A stretch of 64,000 nt of DNA from Alienimonas californiensis. Lineage in GTDB: Bacteria > Planctomycetota > Planctomycetia > Planctomycetales > Planctomycetaceae. Positions 27,162 to 35,427 of this stretch are shown here, piece after piece; the first letter of the stretch is position 1, and each line of letters opens with the position of its first letter. Below the pieces are notes generated by a model. The model had not been told where the DNA came from, made no database searches, and saw only the letters and a program-made list of their open reading frames with translations. Location of the stretch: the NCBI RefSeq assembly GCF_007743815.1, contig NZ_CP036265.1, positions 1,790,323 through 1,854,322 of the forward strand, in the 5' to 3' direction. The position numbers and the translations under genes are program-made.

Positions 27162-27233
27162 TCCTAACTAGTGCTTCTCCGGCACTCCGCAAGATAACGC
27201 TCGCGCGCTATCTAGCACGGTGCCGGGTTCGGG
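27162..27233 (-). other. Core site plus imperfect palindrome: possible degenerate attC at the cassette's 5' boundary
   Basis: On the minus strand GTTAGGA (27168-27162) resembles an R' core. Before it lies a 48-nt imperfect palindrome (27179-27226) with outer arms CCGGCAC/GTGCCGG and inner arms GATAACGC/GCGCTATC, one mismatch. CCCGAAC at 27233-27227 is a poor match to an R'' site. It could be a decayed attC, an attI-like site, or simply a terminator-like hairpin at a secondary insertion point. Confidence 0.4.
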
Positions 27234-27497
27234 AAGGGCAAAGTTCGCCAGGCTGACAACGCCGCGGCCGCACCGGTTCAGGACGTGCGTGCCGGTTCTT
27301 TTGGGGACGGGCATCGTCGTCCGGAATCTTTGTGCCCAAGGAGTTCCTGCACCGTGCGGATGTCGTAGCAGGACCGCCGCCGCTCCACGACCCGGGGGTG
27401 GAGCGGCGGCGTCGGTCGGCCGGGGGGTCAGCGGCATTGAGGTAGCGGACACCGTCTAAAGCTTCCCGGCCAAAAGTGACTCCGCGGCGCGACCGGG
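27234..27497. other. Spacer between leuC 3' end and cassette
   Basis: No credible gene was seen. Frames through it on the minus strand have no family resemblance. leuD, which often follows leuC, is not here. Confidence 0.45.
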
Positions 27498-28922
27498 TCA
27501 AGCGGCGACTCGCGCCCCGACACTCCGCACGTCGCGCACCTCGCCGGCCAGGGCGGCGGCGGCGACCATGGCGGGGGACATCAGCAGGGTGCGGCCGGTG
27601 GGGCTGCCCTGGCGGCCCTTGAAGTTGCGGTTGGAGCTGCTGGCGCAGAGTTCGCGGCCCTGCAGCTTGTCCGGGTTCATCGCCAGACACATCGAACAGC
27701 CCGCCTGACGCCAGTCGAAGCCGGCCTCGGTGAAGATCGTGTGCAGCCCCTCCGCCTCGGCGGCGGCCCGGACGCGTTGGCTGCCGGGGACGACCAGCGC
27801 CCGGACGCGGTCCGGGACCCGGCCGCCGGTCGCCTGCACCACCGCGGCGGCCTGGCGGAGGTCGCTCAGCCGGCCGTTCGTGCAACTGCCGATGAAGGCC
27901 ACGTCGATCGGCGTGCCCTCCAGCCGTTGGCCGCCCTCCAGGCCCATGTAGGCCAGGGCTTCCTCGACGGCGAAGCGTTCGCCCTCCGGCAGTTCGGCCG
28001 GGTCGGGGAGGGTGCCGCCGACGCCGATGCTCTGGCCGGGGTTGATGCCCCAGGTGACGGTCGGCTCGATCTCGCTGGCCAGCAGGTGGACCTCGTCGTC
28101 GTAGCGGGCGTCCTCCGGGCTGGCGAGACTCAGCCACCACTCGGCGGCCCGCTCGAACTCTTCGCCGGTGGGGACGGCGTCGCGGCCGCGGAGGTATTCG
28201 ACGGTCGTCTCGTCCGGACAGACGTAGCCGCAGCGGGCGCCGCCCTCGATGGACATGTTGCAGACGGTCATCCGCTCCTCCATCGACATGTTGCGGAAGA
28301 CGTCGCCGGCGTACTCGTAGGCGTAACCCACGCCGCCCTGCACGCCGAGGTGCCGGATGATCGCCAGCGCCACGTCCTTCGCCGTCACGCCGGGGCCCAG
28401 TTCCCCGTCCACGCTGACCTTGCGGACCTTCGGCTTGGCCAGCGCCATCGTGCCGGTGGCGAGCACGTGGGCGACCTGACTCGTGCCGATGCCCAGGGCG
28501 ATCGTGCCGAAGGCGCCGTGGGTGCTGGTATGCGAGTCGCCGCAGACGATCGTCATGCCCGGCTGGGTCAGGCCGCGCTCCGGGCCGACGACGTGGACGA
28601 TGCCCTGCTCGCCCTTGTCCGGGGAGAGCAGCCGCACGCCGAAGTCCCGGCAGTTCGTCTCGATGGCCTCCATCATCTCCTCGGCCAGACTGTCCCGCAG
28701 GGGGCGGAGCTGGGTGTCGGTGGGGATGATGTGGTCCACCGTGGCGACGGTGCGTTCCGGGTAGGCGACCTTCAGGTCGCGTTCCCGCAGCATCGCGAAG
28801 GCCTGCGGGCTGGTGACCTCGTGGATGAGGTGCAGGCCGATGAGCAACTGGGTCTGCCCGCCCGGCAGGGTGCGGACGGTGTGGGCGTCCCAGACTTTGT
28901 CGAACAGATTCGGGGCGGACAT
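27498..28922 (-). CDS. leuC: 3-isopropylmalate dehydratase large subunit
   Basis: The 474-aa product (ATG at 28922, [16 protein letters not shown]) is a standard-length LeuC. It shows [13 protein letters not shown], the first cluster cysteine in [13 protein letters not shown] and the other two in [11 protein letters not shown], which bind the 4Fe-4S cluster. It isomerises 2- and 3-isopropylmalate in leucine synthesis together with LeuD. The frame stays open far upstream across other genes, but those codons are not part of the protein. LeuD is not adjacent: downstream there is a ~260-bp spacer and then the integron-like cassette. Confidence 0.94.
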   Translation of the reverse strand: MSAPNLFDKVWDAHTVRTLPGGQTQLLIGLHLIHEVTSPQAFAMLRERDLKVAYPERTVATVDHIIPTDTQLRPLRDSLAEEMMEAIETNCRDFGVRLLSPDKGEQGIVHVVGPERGLTQPGMTIVCGDSHTSTHGAFGTIALGIGTSQVAHVLATGTMALAKPKVRKVSVDGELGPGVTAKDVALAIIRHLGVQGGVGYAYEYAGDVFRNMSMEERMTVCNMSIEGGARCGYVCPDETTVEYLRGRDAVPTGEEFERAAEWWLSLASPEDARYDDEVHLLASEIEPTVTWGINPGQSIGVGGTLPDPAELPEGERFAVEEALAYMGLEGGQRLEGTPIDVAFIGSCTNGRLSDLRQAAAVVQATGGRVPDRVRALVVPGSQRVRAAAEAEGLHTIFTEAGFDWRQAGCSMCLAMNPDKLQGRELCASSSNRNFKGRQGSPTGRTLLMSPAMVAAAALAGEVRDVRSVGARVAA

Positions 28923-29135
28923 ACGGAGCGAAACGGGGGCGAAAGGGAGCGCGAGGGGGGGCGTCGATCGGTCGGGCGAAGATTCTAACGTCCGCGGCGG
29001 AGAGGACACGGCCCCCGGGGCGGCGGGTTCGCCAAGGATCGCTGCGGCGGCCCGCGTCGCGGATGATCCGGGTCGATCGGGCCGGCGATGCGTCGGCCGT
29101 CTTCGCCCCCCGTTCCCCCGCCCCGGAGCCCCCCG

Positions 29136-29381
29136 ATGACCCACATCGCTGCCAGCGACGGCGAGACCGCCGCCCCCGCCGGGGACGTTTCTCACCCGCC
29201 CTGCCCGAGCTGCGGCGAAGGCGTGCTGTTGCCGATGAGCTCCCTGACGTACTGGGTCTGCACGACGCCGTCCTGCACCTACACGATTTCCGGAATGGGC
29301 AGCGCCGTGACCTATTACAAAGGCCACGCCCTCGCGGAACCCAAGAAGGACGGCAAACGTTGGGTCGAGTTCCGCTTCTGA
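29136..29381 (+). CDS. Small zinc-ribbon-like protein
   Basis: The ATG at 29136 gives an 81-aa product, short enough to be missed by annotation. It has two cysteine pairs, CPSC and CTTPSC, about 22 residues apart, which could form one zinc ribbon ([13 protein letters not shown] ... [11 protein letters not shown]). The C-terminus is [20 protein letters not shown]. No signal peptide. Function unknown; nucleic-acid or protein contact is typical for the fold. Confidence 0.65.
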   Translation: MTHIAASDGETAAPAGDVSHPPCPSCGEGVLLPMSSLTYWVCTTPSCTYTISGMGSAVTYYKGHALAEPKKDGKRWVEFRF

Positions 29382-29553
29382 GCGCCCCCCGCCGGTGCCG
29401 TCGAGGGCGGACCGTCGATACGCTCCGCTGCGTCCCGCATCGGAGCGTGCTGATGTCCGGCTCCTTCCCCGCCGCCCGCTGTGCGGCGTTCGTCCCACGA
29501 CGGCGACCGCCACAGCGTCCGGTGCGCCGCGTCGGACAAGGGAGGCCCTCCGG

Positions 29554-29910
29554 ATGAGCGGCCTGCGCTCCTTCCGCCGGAACGCCCGTCGGCTCAGGCG
29601 GACCCGGCGGCGCTCGGCCCGCACGGCCCGCGGACGGTTCCGCCTCGCCCTGGCACTGTTCGGCCTGCGGGTCGCGGGCGGGGCGGCGGCGGTCGTCGGC
29701 GGGATCGCGCTCGTTGTCTGGACGCTCTCGCTGCCTGAGGGGGAGCGGCCCCGCTCGCGCCGCGGCGGCGGCATCACGGCGGGGCTGGCGCTGATCGCCG
29801 TCGGCGTGATCCTGCTGCGGTCCGCCCGTCGGCAGGCGCGGGGCGGCGCCGCGTTCGGCCCCGGCGATCTGTTCGACCATCGTGACGACGCCCGTCCGCC
29901 CGACGCCTGA
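29554..29910 (+). CDS. Small two-span membrane protein
   Basis: The ATG at 29554 is preceded by GGAGG with 8-base spacing, which fixes the start. The 118-aa product has a strongly basic N-terminus (many Arg, residues 5-30) and two hydrophobic segments ([20 protein letters not shown] and [17 protein letters not shown]). The basic ends suggest that both termini are cytoplasmic. No family recognised. Confidence 0.6.
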   Translation: MSGLRSFRRNARRLRRTRRRSARTARGRFRLALALFGLRVAGGAAAVVGGIALVVWTLSLPEGERPRSRRGGGITAGLALIAVGVILLRSARRQARGGAAFGPGDLFDHRDDARPPDA

Positions 29911-29926
29911 CCGCCCGGCGCCCCCC

Positions 29927-29962
29927 GCCCTGGCCGCCGCCCTGGCCGCCGCCCTGGCCGCC
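29927..29962 (+). repeat. Tandem repeat, 12-bp unit x3
   Basis: GCCCTGGCCGCC is repeated three times head to tail in the spacer before the CFA synthase gene. Confidence 0.7.
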
Positions 29963-30054
29963 GCCGGCGGGGGAACGGCCTCCCGGCGACCGCCGCGGGA
30001 TGATAGACCCGGCGGCGTCCCCGTTCTTCCGCCTGCTCTCTGCCTGCCTGCGCC

Positions 30055-31380
30055 GTGTCCCGGACCGACGACAAGACCCTCGCCGCGGCCCGCCGGGCGA
30101 TCGCCCATCTGCGGGAGACCGTGAACGTCCCGATCAGCGTCGAGCTGTGGGACGGCAGCCGGGAACCGCTGGGCGAGAACCCCCGCCCGGAGCTGCGCGT
30201 CGCCCTCGCCGGGCCGGGGGCGATCGGGGCCCTGCTGCGGCGGCCCACGCTGGAGAACGCCGTCCGCCTGTACGCCACCGGGCAGATCGAGTTCCGCGGC
30301 GGCAGCCTGCTCGAGTTCGGCGACCTCGTCCGCCGTCCCGGCGATAAGGCCCTCAAAAAGGTTTCCAAGCGGACGCTGCTCAAAGCGGCCCTGCCGTTCC
30401 TGTTCAGCAAAGCCGAAACCCCCGTCCAGCACGACTACCGCGGCGGGGACGACACCGGCCGCGACGCGAAGAAGCGGGATAATCAGGATTACATCCGCTT
30501 CCACTACGACCTCGGCAACGACTTTTACAAGCTGTTCCTCGATCCGCGGATGCAATATTCCTGCGGGTATTTCACCGACTGGAACAACACCCTCGAACAG
30601 GCCCAGCACGACAAGCTGGACATGATCTGCCGCAAATTGCGGCTCAAAGAGGGCGAGAAGATGCTCGACATCGGCTTCGGCTGGGGCGGGCTCGTCATTC
30701 ACGCCGCCCAGAACTACGGCGTGCAGGCCCACGGCGTGACGCTCTCCGACGAGCAGTACGCCTACACCTCCGCCAAGGTGAAGGAACTGGGGCTGGAAGA
30801 TCGGATCACGCTGGAGATCAAGGACTATTCCAAGCTGACCGGGACGTACGATAAAATCTCGTCCATCGGCATGTACGAGCACGTCGGGATCGACAATCTG
30901 CCGGCCTATTTCCGCACCCTCTACGGTCTGCTGCGGGACCGCGGGATTCTGCTGAACCACGGCATTACCCGGGGGAGCAAGGGGAACACCAAAAAGTTCC
31001 GCAAGATGCGGCCGGAGCACAAACTGATCGCCAAGTATATCTTCCCCGGCGGGGAGCTGGACCACATCGGCAACACCGTGCAACAACTGGAGGCCCGGCG
31101 GTTTATGGTGCACGACGTGGAGAACTGGCGGGAGCACTACGCCCTGACCACCCGCAAATGGGCCGAACGGCTCGCGGCGAGGAAAGACGAGGCGATCGGG
31201 ATGGTCGGCCCGGAACGCTACCGGCTGTGGGAGGCCTATCTGGCCGGGGTGAGCTTCGCCTTCCAGGACGGCAGCCTGCGGATCTTCCAGGTCGTCGCCA
31301 GCAAGCACTCCGCCAAGGGCCCCTCCGAACTGCCCCCGACCCGGGCCGACCTCTACGAACCGCGGCCGAACGCGGCGTGA
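30055..31380 (+). CDS. Cyclopropane-fatty-acyl-phospholipid synthase family methyltransferase
   Basis: The GTG at 30055 ([19 protein letters not shown]) gives 441 aa. The N-terminal ~130 residues match the non-catalytic CFA synthase domain. The methyltransferase domain has [28 protein letters not shown], and the SAM motif [15 protein letters not shown], with [12 protein letters not shown] and [10 protein letters not shown] following. It methylates the double bonds of membrane lipid acyl chains, or makes related methylated lipids, using S-adenosylmethionine. Monocistronic as far as seen. Confidence 0.9.
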   Translation: MSRTDDKTLAAARRAIAHLRETVNVPISVELWDGSREPLGENPRPELRVALAGPGAIGALLRRPTLENAVRLYATGQIEFRGGSLLEFGDLVRRPGDKALKKVSKRTLLKAALPFLFSKAETPVQHDYRGGDDTGRDAKKRDNQDYIRFHYDLGNDFYKLFLDPRMQYSCGYFTDWNNTLEQAQHDKLDMICRKLRLKEGEKMLDIGFGWGGLVIHAAQNYGVQAHGVTLSDEQYAYTSAKVKELGLEDRITLEIKDYSKLTGTYDKISSIGMYEHVGIDNLPAYFRTLYGLLRDRGILLNHGITRGSKGNTKKFRKMRPEHKLIAKYIFPGGELDHIGNTVQQLEARRFMVHDVENWREHYALTTRKWAERLAARKDEAIGMVGPERYRLWEAYLAGVSFAFQDGSLRIFQVVASKHSAKGPSELPPTRADLYEPRPNAA

Positions 31381-31457
31381 GGCGGGGAGGGGTGGCCGCC
31401 GCGGCCGGGCGGTACGATGCGGACTGCGTTCCGCCACTCCCCGGTCGAGCAGTCCCC

Positions 31458-32351
31458 ATGAACCGTCCCCCCTCCCCCGTCGACCGTCGCAGCTTTCTCG
31501 GGGCGACCGCGGCGTCCGCCGCGGCGGCGACCGGGCTGCTCGGCCGGTCGTCTGCGGTCGCCGCTCCGGCCGCGGCCCCGGGGATGCGGCTGGGGCTGGT
31601 GACCTATAACTGGGGCAAGGACTGGGACCTGCCGACGATCATCAGGAATTGCGAAGCGACCGGTTTCGAGGGCGTGGAACTGCGGAGCGGCCACAAGCAC
31701 GGCGTGGAGATCGACATCGACGCCCGCCGCCGCCGCGAGGTCGCCGCCCGCTTCAAGAACTCGGACGTGGAACTCGTCGGCCTGGGCAGCGCCTGCGAAT
31801 ATCACTCCCCGGACCCCGCCGTCCTTCAAAAGAATATTGAGGAGACGAAGGCCTTTATCACGCTCTGCAAGGACCTCGGCGGGGGCGGGGTGAAGGTGCG
31901 GCCCAACGCCCTGCTGGAGGACGTGCCGGCCGAGAAAACGCTGGAGCAGATCGGCCTGGCGCTGCGGGAGGTGGCGGCGTTCGGGGCCGACCGCGGCGTC
32001 GAGATCCGGTTGGAGGTCCACGGCCGCGGCGGCTCCGCCCTGCTGCCGAATATCGCCCAGATGATGGCGGTCGCCGACCACCCCAACGCGGTCGTCTGTT
32101 GGAATTGCAACGGTTCCGACCTCGACGGGGAGGGGTTGGAGCACAACTTTAATTTGGTGAAGGAGAAGATCGGCACGGTGCACATCCACGATTTGCGGAA
32201 CGACGCCTATCCGTGGAAGCCGTTCTTCAAACTGCTGAACCGCTCCGGGTTCGCCGGTTGGACGCTGCTGGAGGACGGGAACGTGCCGGAGAACGTCGTC
32301 TCGGCGATGCGCCAGAACCGCCCCATCTGGGACCGACTCGCCGCCCTCTGA
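31458..32351 (+). CDS. Tat-exported xylose-isomerase-like TIM-barrel protein
   Basis: The ATG at 31458 starts a Tat-type signal (DRRSFLGATAASAAAATGLL). The 297-aa product then shows the sugar phosphate isomerase/epimerase TIM barrel: GLVTYNWGKDWDLPTI, GFEGVELRSGHKHGVEIDI, VEIRLEVHGRGGSALLPN, VVCWNCNGSDLDGEGL and IGTVHIHDLRND. Metal-binding Glu, His and Asp residues are present, so it is probably an active or metal-binding enzyme outside the cytoplasm. Substrate unknown; such proteins are abundant in planctomycetes. A family E element follows 16 bp after the stop. Confidence 0.85.
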   Translation: MNRPPSPVDRRSFLGATAASAAAATGLLGRSSAVAAPAAAPGMRLGLVTYNWGKDWDLPTIIRNCEATGFEGVELRSGHKHGVEIDIDARRRREVAARFKNSDVELVGLGSACEYHSPDPAVLQKNIEETKAFITLCKDLGGGGVKVRPNALLEDVPAEKTLEQIGLALREVAAFGADRGVEIRLEVHGRGGSALLPNIAQMMAVADHPNAVVCWNCNGSDLDGEGLEHNFNLVKEKIGTVHIHDLRNDAYPWKPFFKLLNRSGFAGWTLLEDGNVPENVVSAMRQNRPIWDRLAAL

Positions 32352-32367
32352 CCGCTCCCCTCGGTTC

Positions 32368-32390
32368 GCCGTCGCCGCCAGGCGGCGCGC
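32368..32390 (+). repeat. Family E dispersed element (copy 3)
   Basis: Contains GTCGCCGCCAGGCGGCGCGC, identical over 23 bp to the copy at 6911-6933. It lies between the TIM-barrel gene and the DUF7691-like gene. Confidence 0.6.
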
Positions 32391-32464
32391 CCCCGCTGAT
32401 GACGTCCCTGCAACGAGAGACGGGTACGGCTACGATGCCGAACCGTCCCGCTTTGGACTCTGTG

Positions 32465-33250
32465 ATGTCGATCCGCACCTCTCTCGCCCTTGTCGACAGC
32501 TTGGCCCCGGTGCGAGCCGCCGTCGCCTGCGGGGATCGAGCTTTGTGCGAGGCCGTCGTCGCCCGCCACGCCCGAGAGTTCCGGGGCGGGGACGAGGATG
32601 AAGAGTTTCGGGAGTGGGCGGAGGGGATGCTGCTGTGCGATTCCCCCCCGGACGCCGAGCCGGGGGCGTGGAACTACGTGATCGAGGTGTTGGCCGTTCA
32701 CTTCGGGCTGGGGTGGGACGACGACACGGACTTCAATGAGGGTTGGAAGCACAACCACGTTTGGGCGGACTATCGGTCGGTATTGGAGTCGCACATTCCC
32801 GAGGCGGCCGACCGGTTGCTCGCCCGCCTTGAAGAGGGTCGACCGTTGCGGGGCCGCCAGATCGAGCACGACGGATGCCTGTTCAGCTTCCTGACGCCGG
32901 AAGAGGCGGCCGAGTTGCACGCCGCGTTCGCCGCGGTCGACGCGGACGCGGTATTCGTAAGCGAATCTCCCGCTGAGGGATCCGCCTCTCACCAGCCGAC
33001 GCCGCCGCCCGCGCCGCTGACGGAATCTGAAGCGACGGATCTCTTGCAGCGGATTCTCGAAGGGGACGGGGAGGCCGTCGGAGACGAACTTCGCATTCTG
33101 TTCGCCAAGCACCCGATGATGGGCGGCGCGGGACCGGGCGGTTCGCACGTGACCGACGCGGCCGAGTTGCGGGACTTCCATAACCCGCTGGTGGAGTTCC
33201 TCAAGCGGGCCGTGGACCGTGGGGCGACGCTATTGCTACAGGCATCCTAA
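32465..33250 (+). CDS. DUF7691-like protein
   Basis: Starts at 32435 and 32465 are both possible in frame; MSIRTSLALVDSLAPVRAAV at 32465 is preferred, giving 261 aa. The middle block LEEGRPLRGRQIEHDGCLFS followed by FLTPEEAAEL resembles the DUF7691 family, as far as I recall. The C-terminal region (TESEATDLLQRILEGDGEA, then LRILFAKHPMMGG) is separate. There is no signal or membrane segment. Function unknown. It ends 2 bp before the cytidine deaminase GTG, so the two may be co-translated. Confidence 0.6.
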   Translation: MSIRTSLALVDSLAPVRAAVACGDRALCEAVVARHAREFRGGDEDEEFREWAEGMLLCDSPPDAEPGAWNYVIEVLAVHFGLGWDDDTDFNEGWKHNHVWADYRSVLESHIPEAADRLLARLEEGRPLRGRQIEHDGCLFSFLTPEEAAELHAAFAAVDADAVFVSESPAEGSASHQPTPPPAPLTESEATDLLQRILEGDGEAVGDELRILFAKHPMMGGAGPGGSHVTDAAELRDFHNPLVEFLKRAVDRGATLLLQAS

Positions 33251-33252
33251 AG

Positions 33253-33669
33253 GTGAACTCGCCCCCCCGCCCCGACCTCGACCAGTTGCTCGCCGCGGCC
33301 CGGTCGGTGCGGCGGCCGTTGACGTTGCCGCGGGACTGCTTCGCGGGGAAGGTCGGGGCGGCGCTGGTGACCGCGGAGGGCGATCTGTTCACGGGGGTGA
33401 ACCTCGATCTGGCCTGCGGCATCGGCTTCTGTGCGGAGCACAGCGCCGTCGCGGAGATGCTGAAAACCCACCAGACCCGCGTGGTCGCCGTCGCCGCGGT
33501 CGGCCGCCGCGGCGTGCTCCCGCCCTGCGGCCGCTGCCGGGAGTTGCTGATTCAGATCGACCCCGCCAACGCCAACGCGGAGGTGCTCGTCGCCCCCGGG
33601 CAGACCGTCCCCCTGGGCGAACTGCTGCCCCGCCACTGGTATCCCAGCGAGGCGGACGCGGAGGCGTAA
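33253..33669 (+). CDS. Cytidine deaminase-like protein
   Basis: The GTG at 33253 gives 138 aa. The zinc-binding deaminase motifs are present: GFCAEHSAVAEML (C-A-E with the catalytic Glu) and PPCGRCRELLIQI (P-C-x-x-C). It should deaminate cytidine or a related nucleoside. The N-terminal part (LLAAARSVRRPLTLPRD) is short, so this is the homotetramer-type size. It follows the DUF7691-like gene by 2 bp. Confidence 0.82.
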   Translation: MNSPPRPDLDQLLAAARSVRRPLTLPRDCFAGKVGAALVTAEGDLFTGVNLDLACGIGFCAEHSAVAEMLKTHQTRVVAVAAVGRRGVLPPCGRCRELLIQIDPANANAEVLVAPGQTVPLGELLPRHWYPSEADAEA

Positions 33670-33699
33670 CGCCGGGGCCCCGCGGGGCCTCGGCGTTAC
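33666..33699. repeat. Family A palindrome (copy 2)
   Basis: A 34-bp near-perfect palindrome with core GGGGCCCCGCGGGGCC flanked by GTAACGCC/GGCGTTAC. It overlaps the end of the cytidine deaminase gene. A partial third half (CCGGAGCCTCGACGTTAC) follows it, as if a second copy had decayed. Confidence 0.65.
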
Positions 33700-33728
33700 G
33701 GCCGGAGCCTCGACGTTACACTGGGGCG

Positions 33729-34190
33729 ATGAGCGAGGAACGAACGGACGAACCGACGGACGCGCAGATCGTCGCCCGGGTGACGGACCTGCTGGCGCAC
33801 CTGTGGATGGTACGGACGTTCGTGAAACACTCGGAGGAGGCGGAGGAGTACGAGGACCTCCTCGAGTTGCCCCGGGCGGCCTTCGACGTGGCGCGGGCGG
33901 TGGAAACGCGGCTTGACGACGTGCCGGCCCTGCGACGTATGCTCGCCAAGAAGGTGCCGAAGCTGCGGCGGGCTGCCGACGAGTTTCGGGTCCACGCCGC
34001 CGCCGCCAGCACGCACACCAACTGGCAACAGGCGGTGATCAGCCTCGACGCCGTCGTCGCCGGGCTGGCGGCGCTGCTGCCGGCCAAGGTCGCCCCGCCG
34101 GCCTCGCCCCGACTGCCGACGTCCCCCCGGTCGCCGACTTCGCCGCTTCCCGCCTCGCCGCGTCCGTCCCCGCCCCGCTCCGCCCCGTGA
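33729..34190 (+). CDS. Hypothetical helical protein
   Basis: The ATG at 33729 gives 153 aa. Residues 1-115 are helix-rich and mixed-charge (LLAHLWMVRTFVKHSEEAEE, LRRMLAKKVPKLRRAADEF). The tail is Pro/Ser/Arg-rich low complexity (PRLPTSPRSPTSPLPASPRP). No family recognised, no signal peptide. It overlaps the next gene by 4 bp (GTGA). Confidence 0.6.
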   Translation: MSEERTDEPTDAQIVARVTDLLAHLWMVRTFVKHSEEAEEYEDLLELPRAAFDVARAVETRLDDVPALRRMLAKKVPKLRRAADEFRVHAAAASTHTNWQQAVISLDAVVAGLAALLPAKVAPPASPRLPTSPRSPTSPLPASPRPSPPRSAP

Positions 34191-35233
34191 CTCTCGCCCC
34201 GCCCAGCGCTCGCGGACGGGACGACGCCTACCGGAACGACTCTTTCCGGGACGACGAGGACGACGACGGCTCGGTGGCGATGTTCGCCCCGTCCCTGCCC
34301 CCCCGCCGGCGGAGCGACGCCCCGCGGTACGCCCCGCGGCCCGAGCCCGCCCCGGCGGCGCCCGTTCCGGCGCCCCCCGCCCGGCCGTCTTCGCCGCTGG
34401 CGGAGTTGTTCGCCGAAGAAGAGGCGGACGCCGCCGCCGCCGCCGCCGCCGCTTCTTCCCAGCAGACCGGCCAACAGACCGGCCGCCGGGGGGAGGAGCG
34501 CAGGACCGCGGAGCCGGTCCGCCCGTCGCCCTCCCCCGCCGTGACGATGCGGACGGAGCCGCGGACGGAGGTCGACGAACCGAGCGTGGCGGCGGAACCG
34601 ATCTGGGTCGGCGTGGCCCGGGGCGTGGCGGCGGCGCTGTCCGCCGGGGCGCTGGCCGGGGCGGCCCTGGCCCTCCGCGCGACTCCGGCCGGGTCGGAAA
34701 GTCCCGGCGGCCCGGCGTGGCTGGCGGACCTCGCCCCGCTGCCGGACGCGGCGCTCGCCCCGCTGCTGGCCTTCTGCGGCACGGCGCTGGGGCTGTTCGC
34801 GGTGAAGACGAACCTGCCGACGCCCCCGCGGTGGGGGGCGACGCTCGCCGCCGCCGCGGTCGCCGGCGGAGCCCTCAAAGTGGCGGTGGCGGACGGATTG
34901 GCCGCGGGGTTCGGTCCCTCGCTGGCGTGGCAGATCGCCGTCTGTGCCGGCCTGATTCTCGCCGCCACCCGCTGGAGCCCCGGGACCGCCGCAGTGCGGG
35001 GCGGACGGTTGGCGCCGCTGATCGGCCTGCTGGTCTGCGGCCTCACGTTCCCCCTGGCCGACGGGGCGCTGAGCGACCTGCCGACGGAGGACCGCGGCCC
35101 CAGCGCCGCCGGCCGTGCGATCGCCGGCTGGTGGACCGACGCGGTGCGGTTCGAACCGCCGGACGGGGCGACGGACGACAAACATGCATCCGGGGAACAT
35201 GACGAACACCCCCCGCAGCGGATTGTACGCTGA
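34187..35233 (+). CDS. Membrane protein with long disordered N-terminus
   Basis: The GTG at 34187 overlaps the preceding stop, so translation is probably coupled. Of the 348 aa, residues 1-145 are polar, Pro/Ala/Asp-rich and likely disordered. They are followed by about five hydrophobic segments (VARGVAAALSAGALAGAAL, LLAFCGTALGLFAVK, GATLAAAAVAGGALKVAVA, IAVCAGLILAATRW, LIGLLVCGLTFPLADGAL). No transporter or enzyme motif. Function unknown. Confidence 0.65.
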   Translation: MTLAPPSARGRDDAYRNDSFRDDEDDDGSVAMFAPSLPPRRRSDAPRYAPRPEPAPAAPVPAPPARPSSPLAELFAEEEADAAAAAAAASSQQTGQQTGRRGEERRTAEPVRPSPSPAVTMRTEPRTEVDEPSVAAEPIWVGVARGVAAALSAGALAGAALALRATPAGSESPGGPAWLADLAPLPDAALAPLLAFCGTALGLFAVKTNLPTPPRWGATLAAAAVAGGALKVAVADGLAAGFGPSLAWQIAVCAGLILAATRWSPGTAAVRGGRLAPLIGLLVCGLTFPLADGALSDLPTEDRGPSAAGRAIAGWWTDAVRFEPPDGATDDKHASGEHDEHPPQRIVR

Positions 35234-35384
35234 GGTATCGCATCGGGGCGAAAAGGGGGGCGGCGGAGTTCGAATCGTCCTCGCCAGTCATCGGTTGCGG
35301 TTGATCCGCTTCGAAAAATCGCGGACCGTATGATCCGCGAACGATCTGGTACGTTTACGAGTACGCCGGCAACGATGCCGCACA

Positions 35385-35399
35385 GCTGTCGCTGACAGC
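35385..35399 (+). repeat. Short hairpin in the leader of the odd-composition gene
   Basis: GCTGTC-GCT-GACAGC forms a 6-bp stem about 30 bp before the ATG at 35428, in a spacer that is less GC-rich than most of the window. Confidence 0.35.
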
Positions 35400-35427
35400 C
35401 ACATCTGTTCTCCAAGCCTCTAGATAC

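Noticed and set aside
27168-27452. Minus-strand 94-codon frame between leuC and the cassette
   Set aside because: Pro/Arg/Ala-rich, runs through the boundary hairpin, and shows no LeuD motif.
29927-29962. Three-unit tandem repeat considered as a CRISPR-like array
   Set aside because: Units are contiguous 12-mers with no spacers, and no cas genes are present.
28923-30410. N-terminal extension of leuC across other genes
   Set aside because: The frame is open by chance; LeuC homology starts at the ATG at 28922, and two plus-strand genes and the start of the CFA synthase gene overlap the extension.
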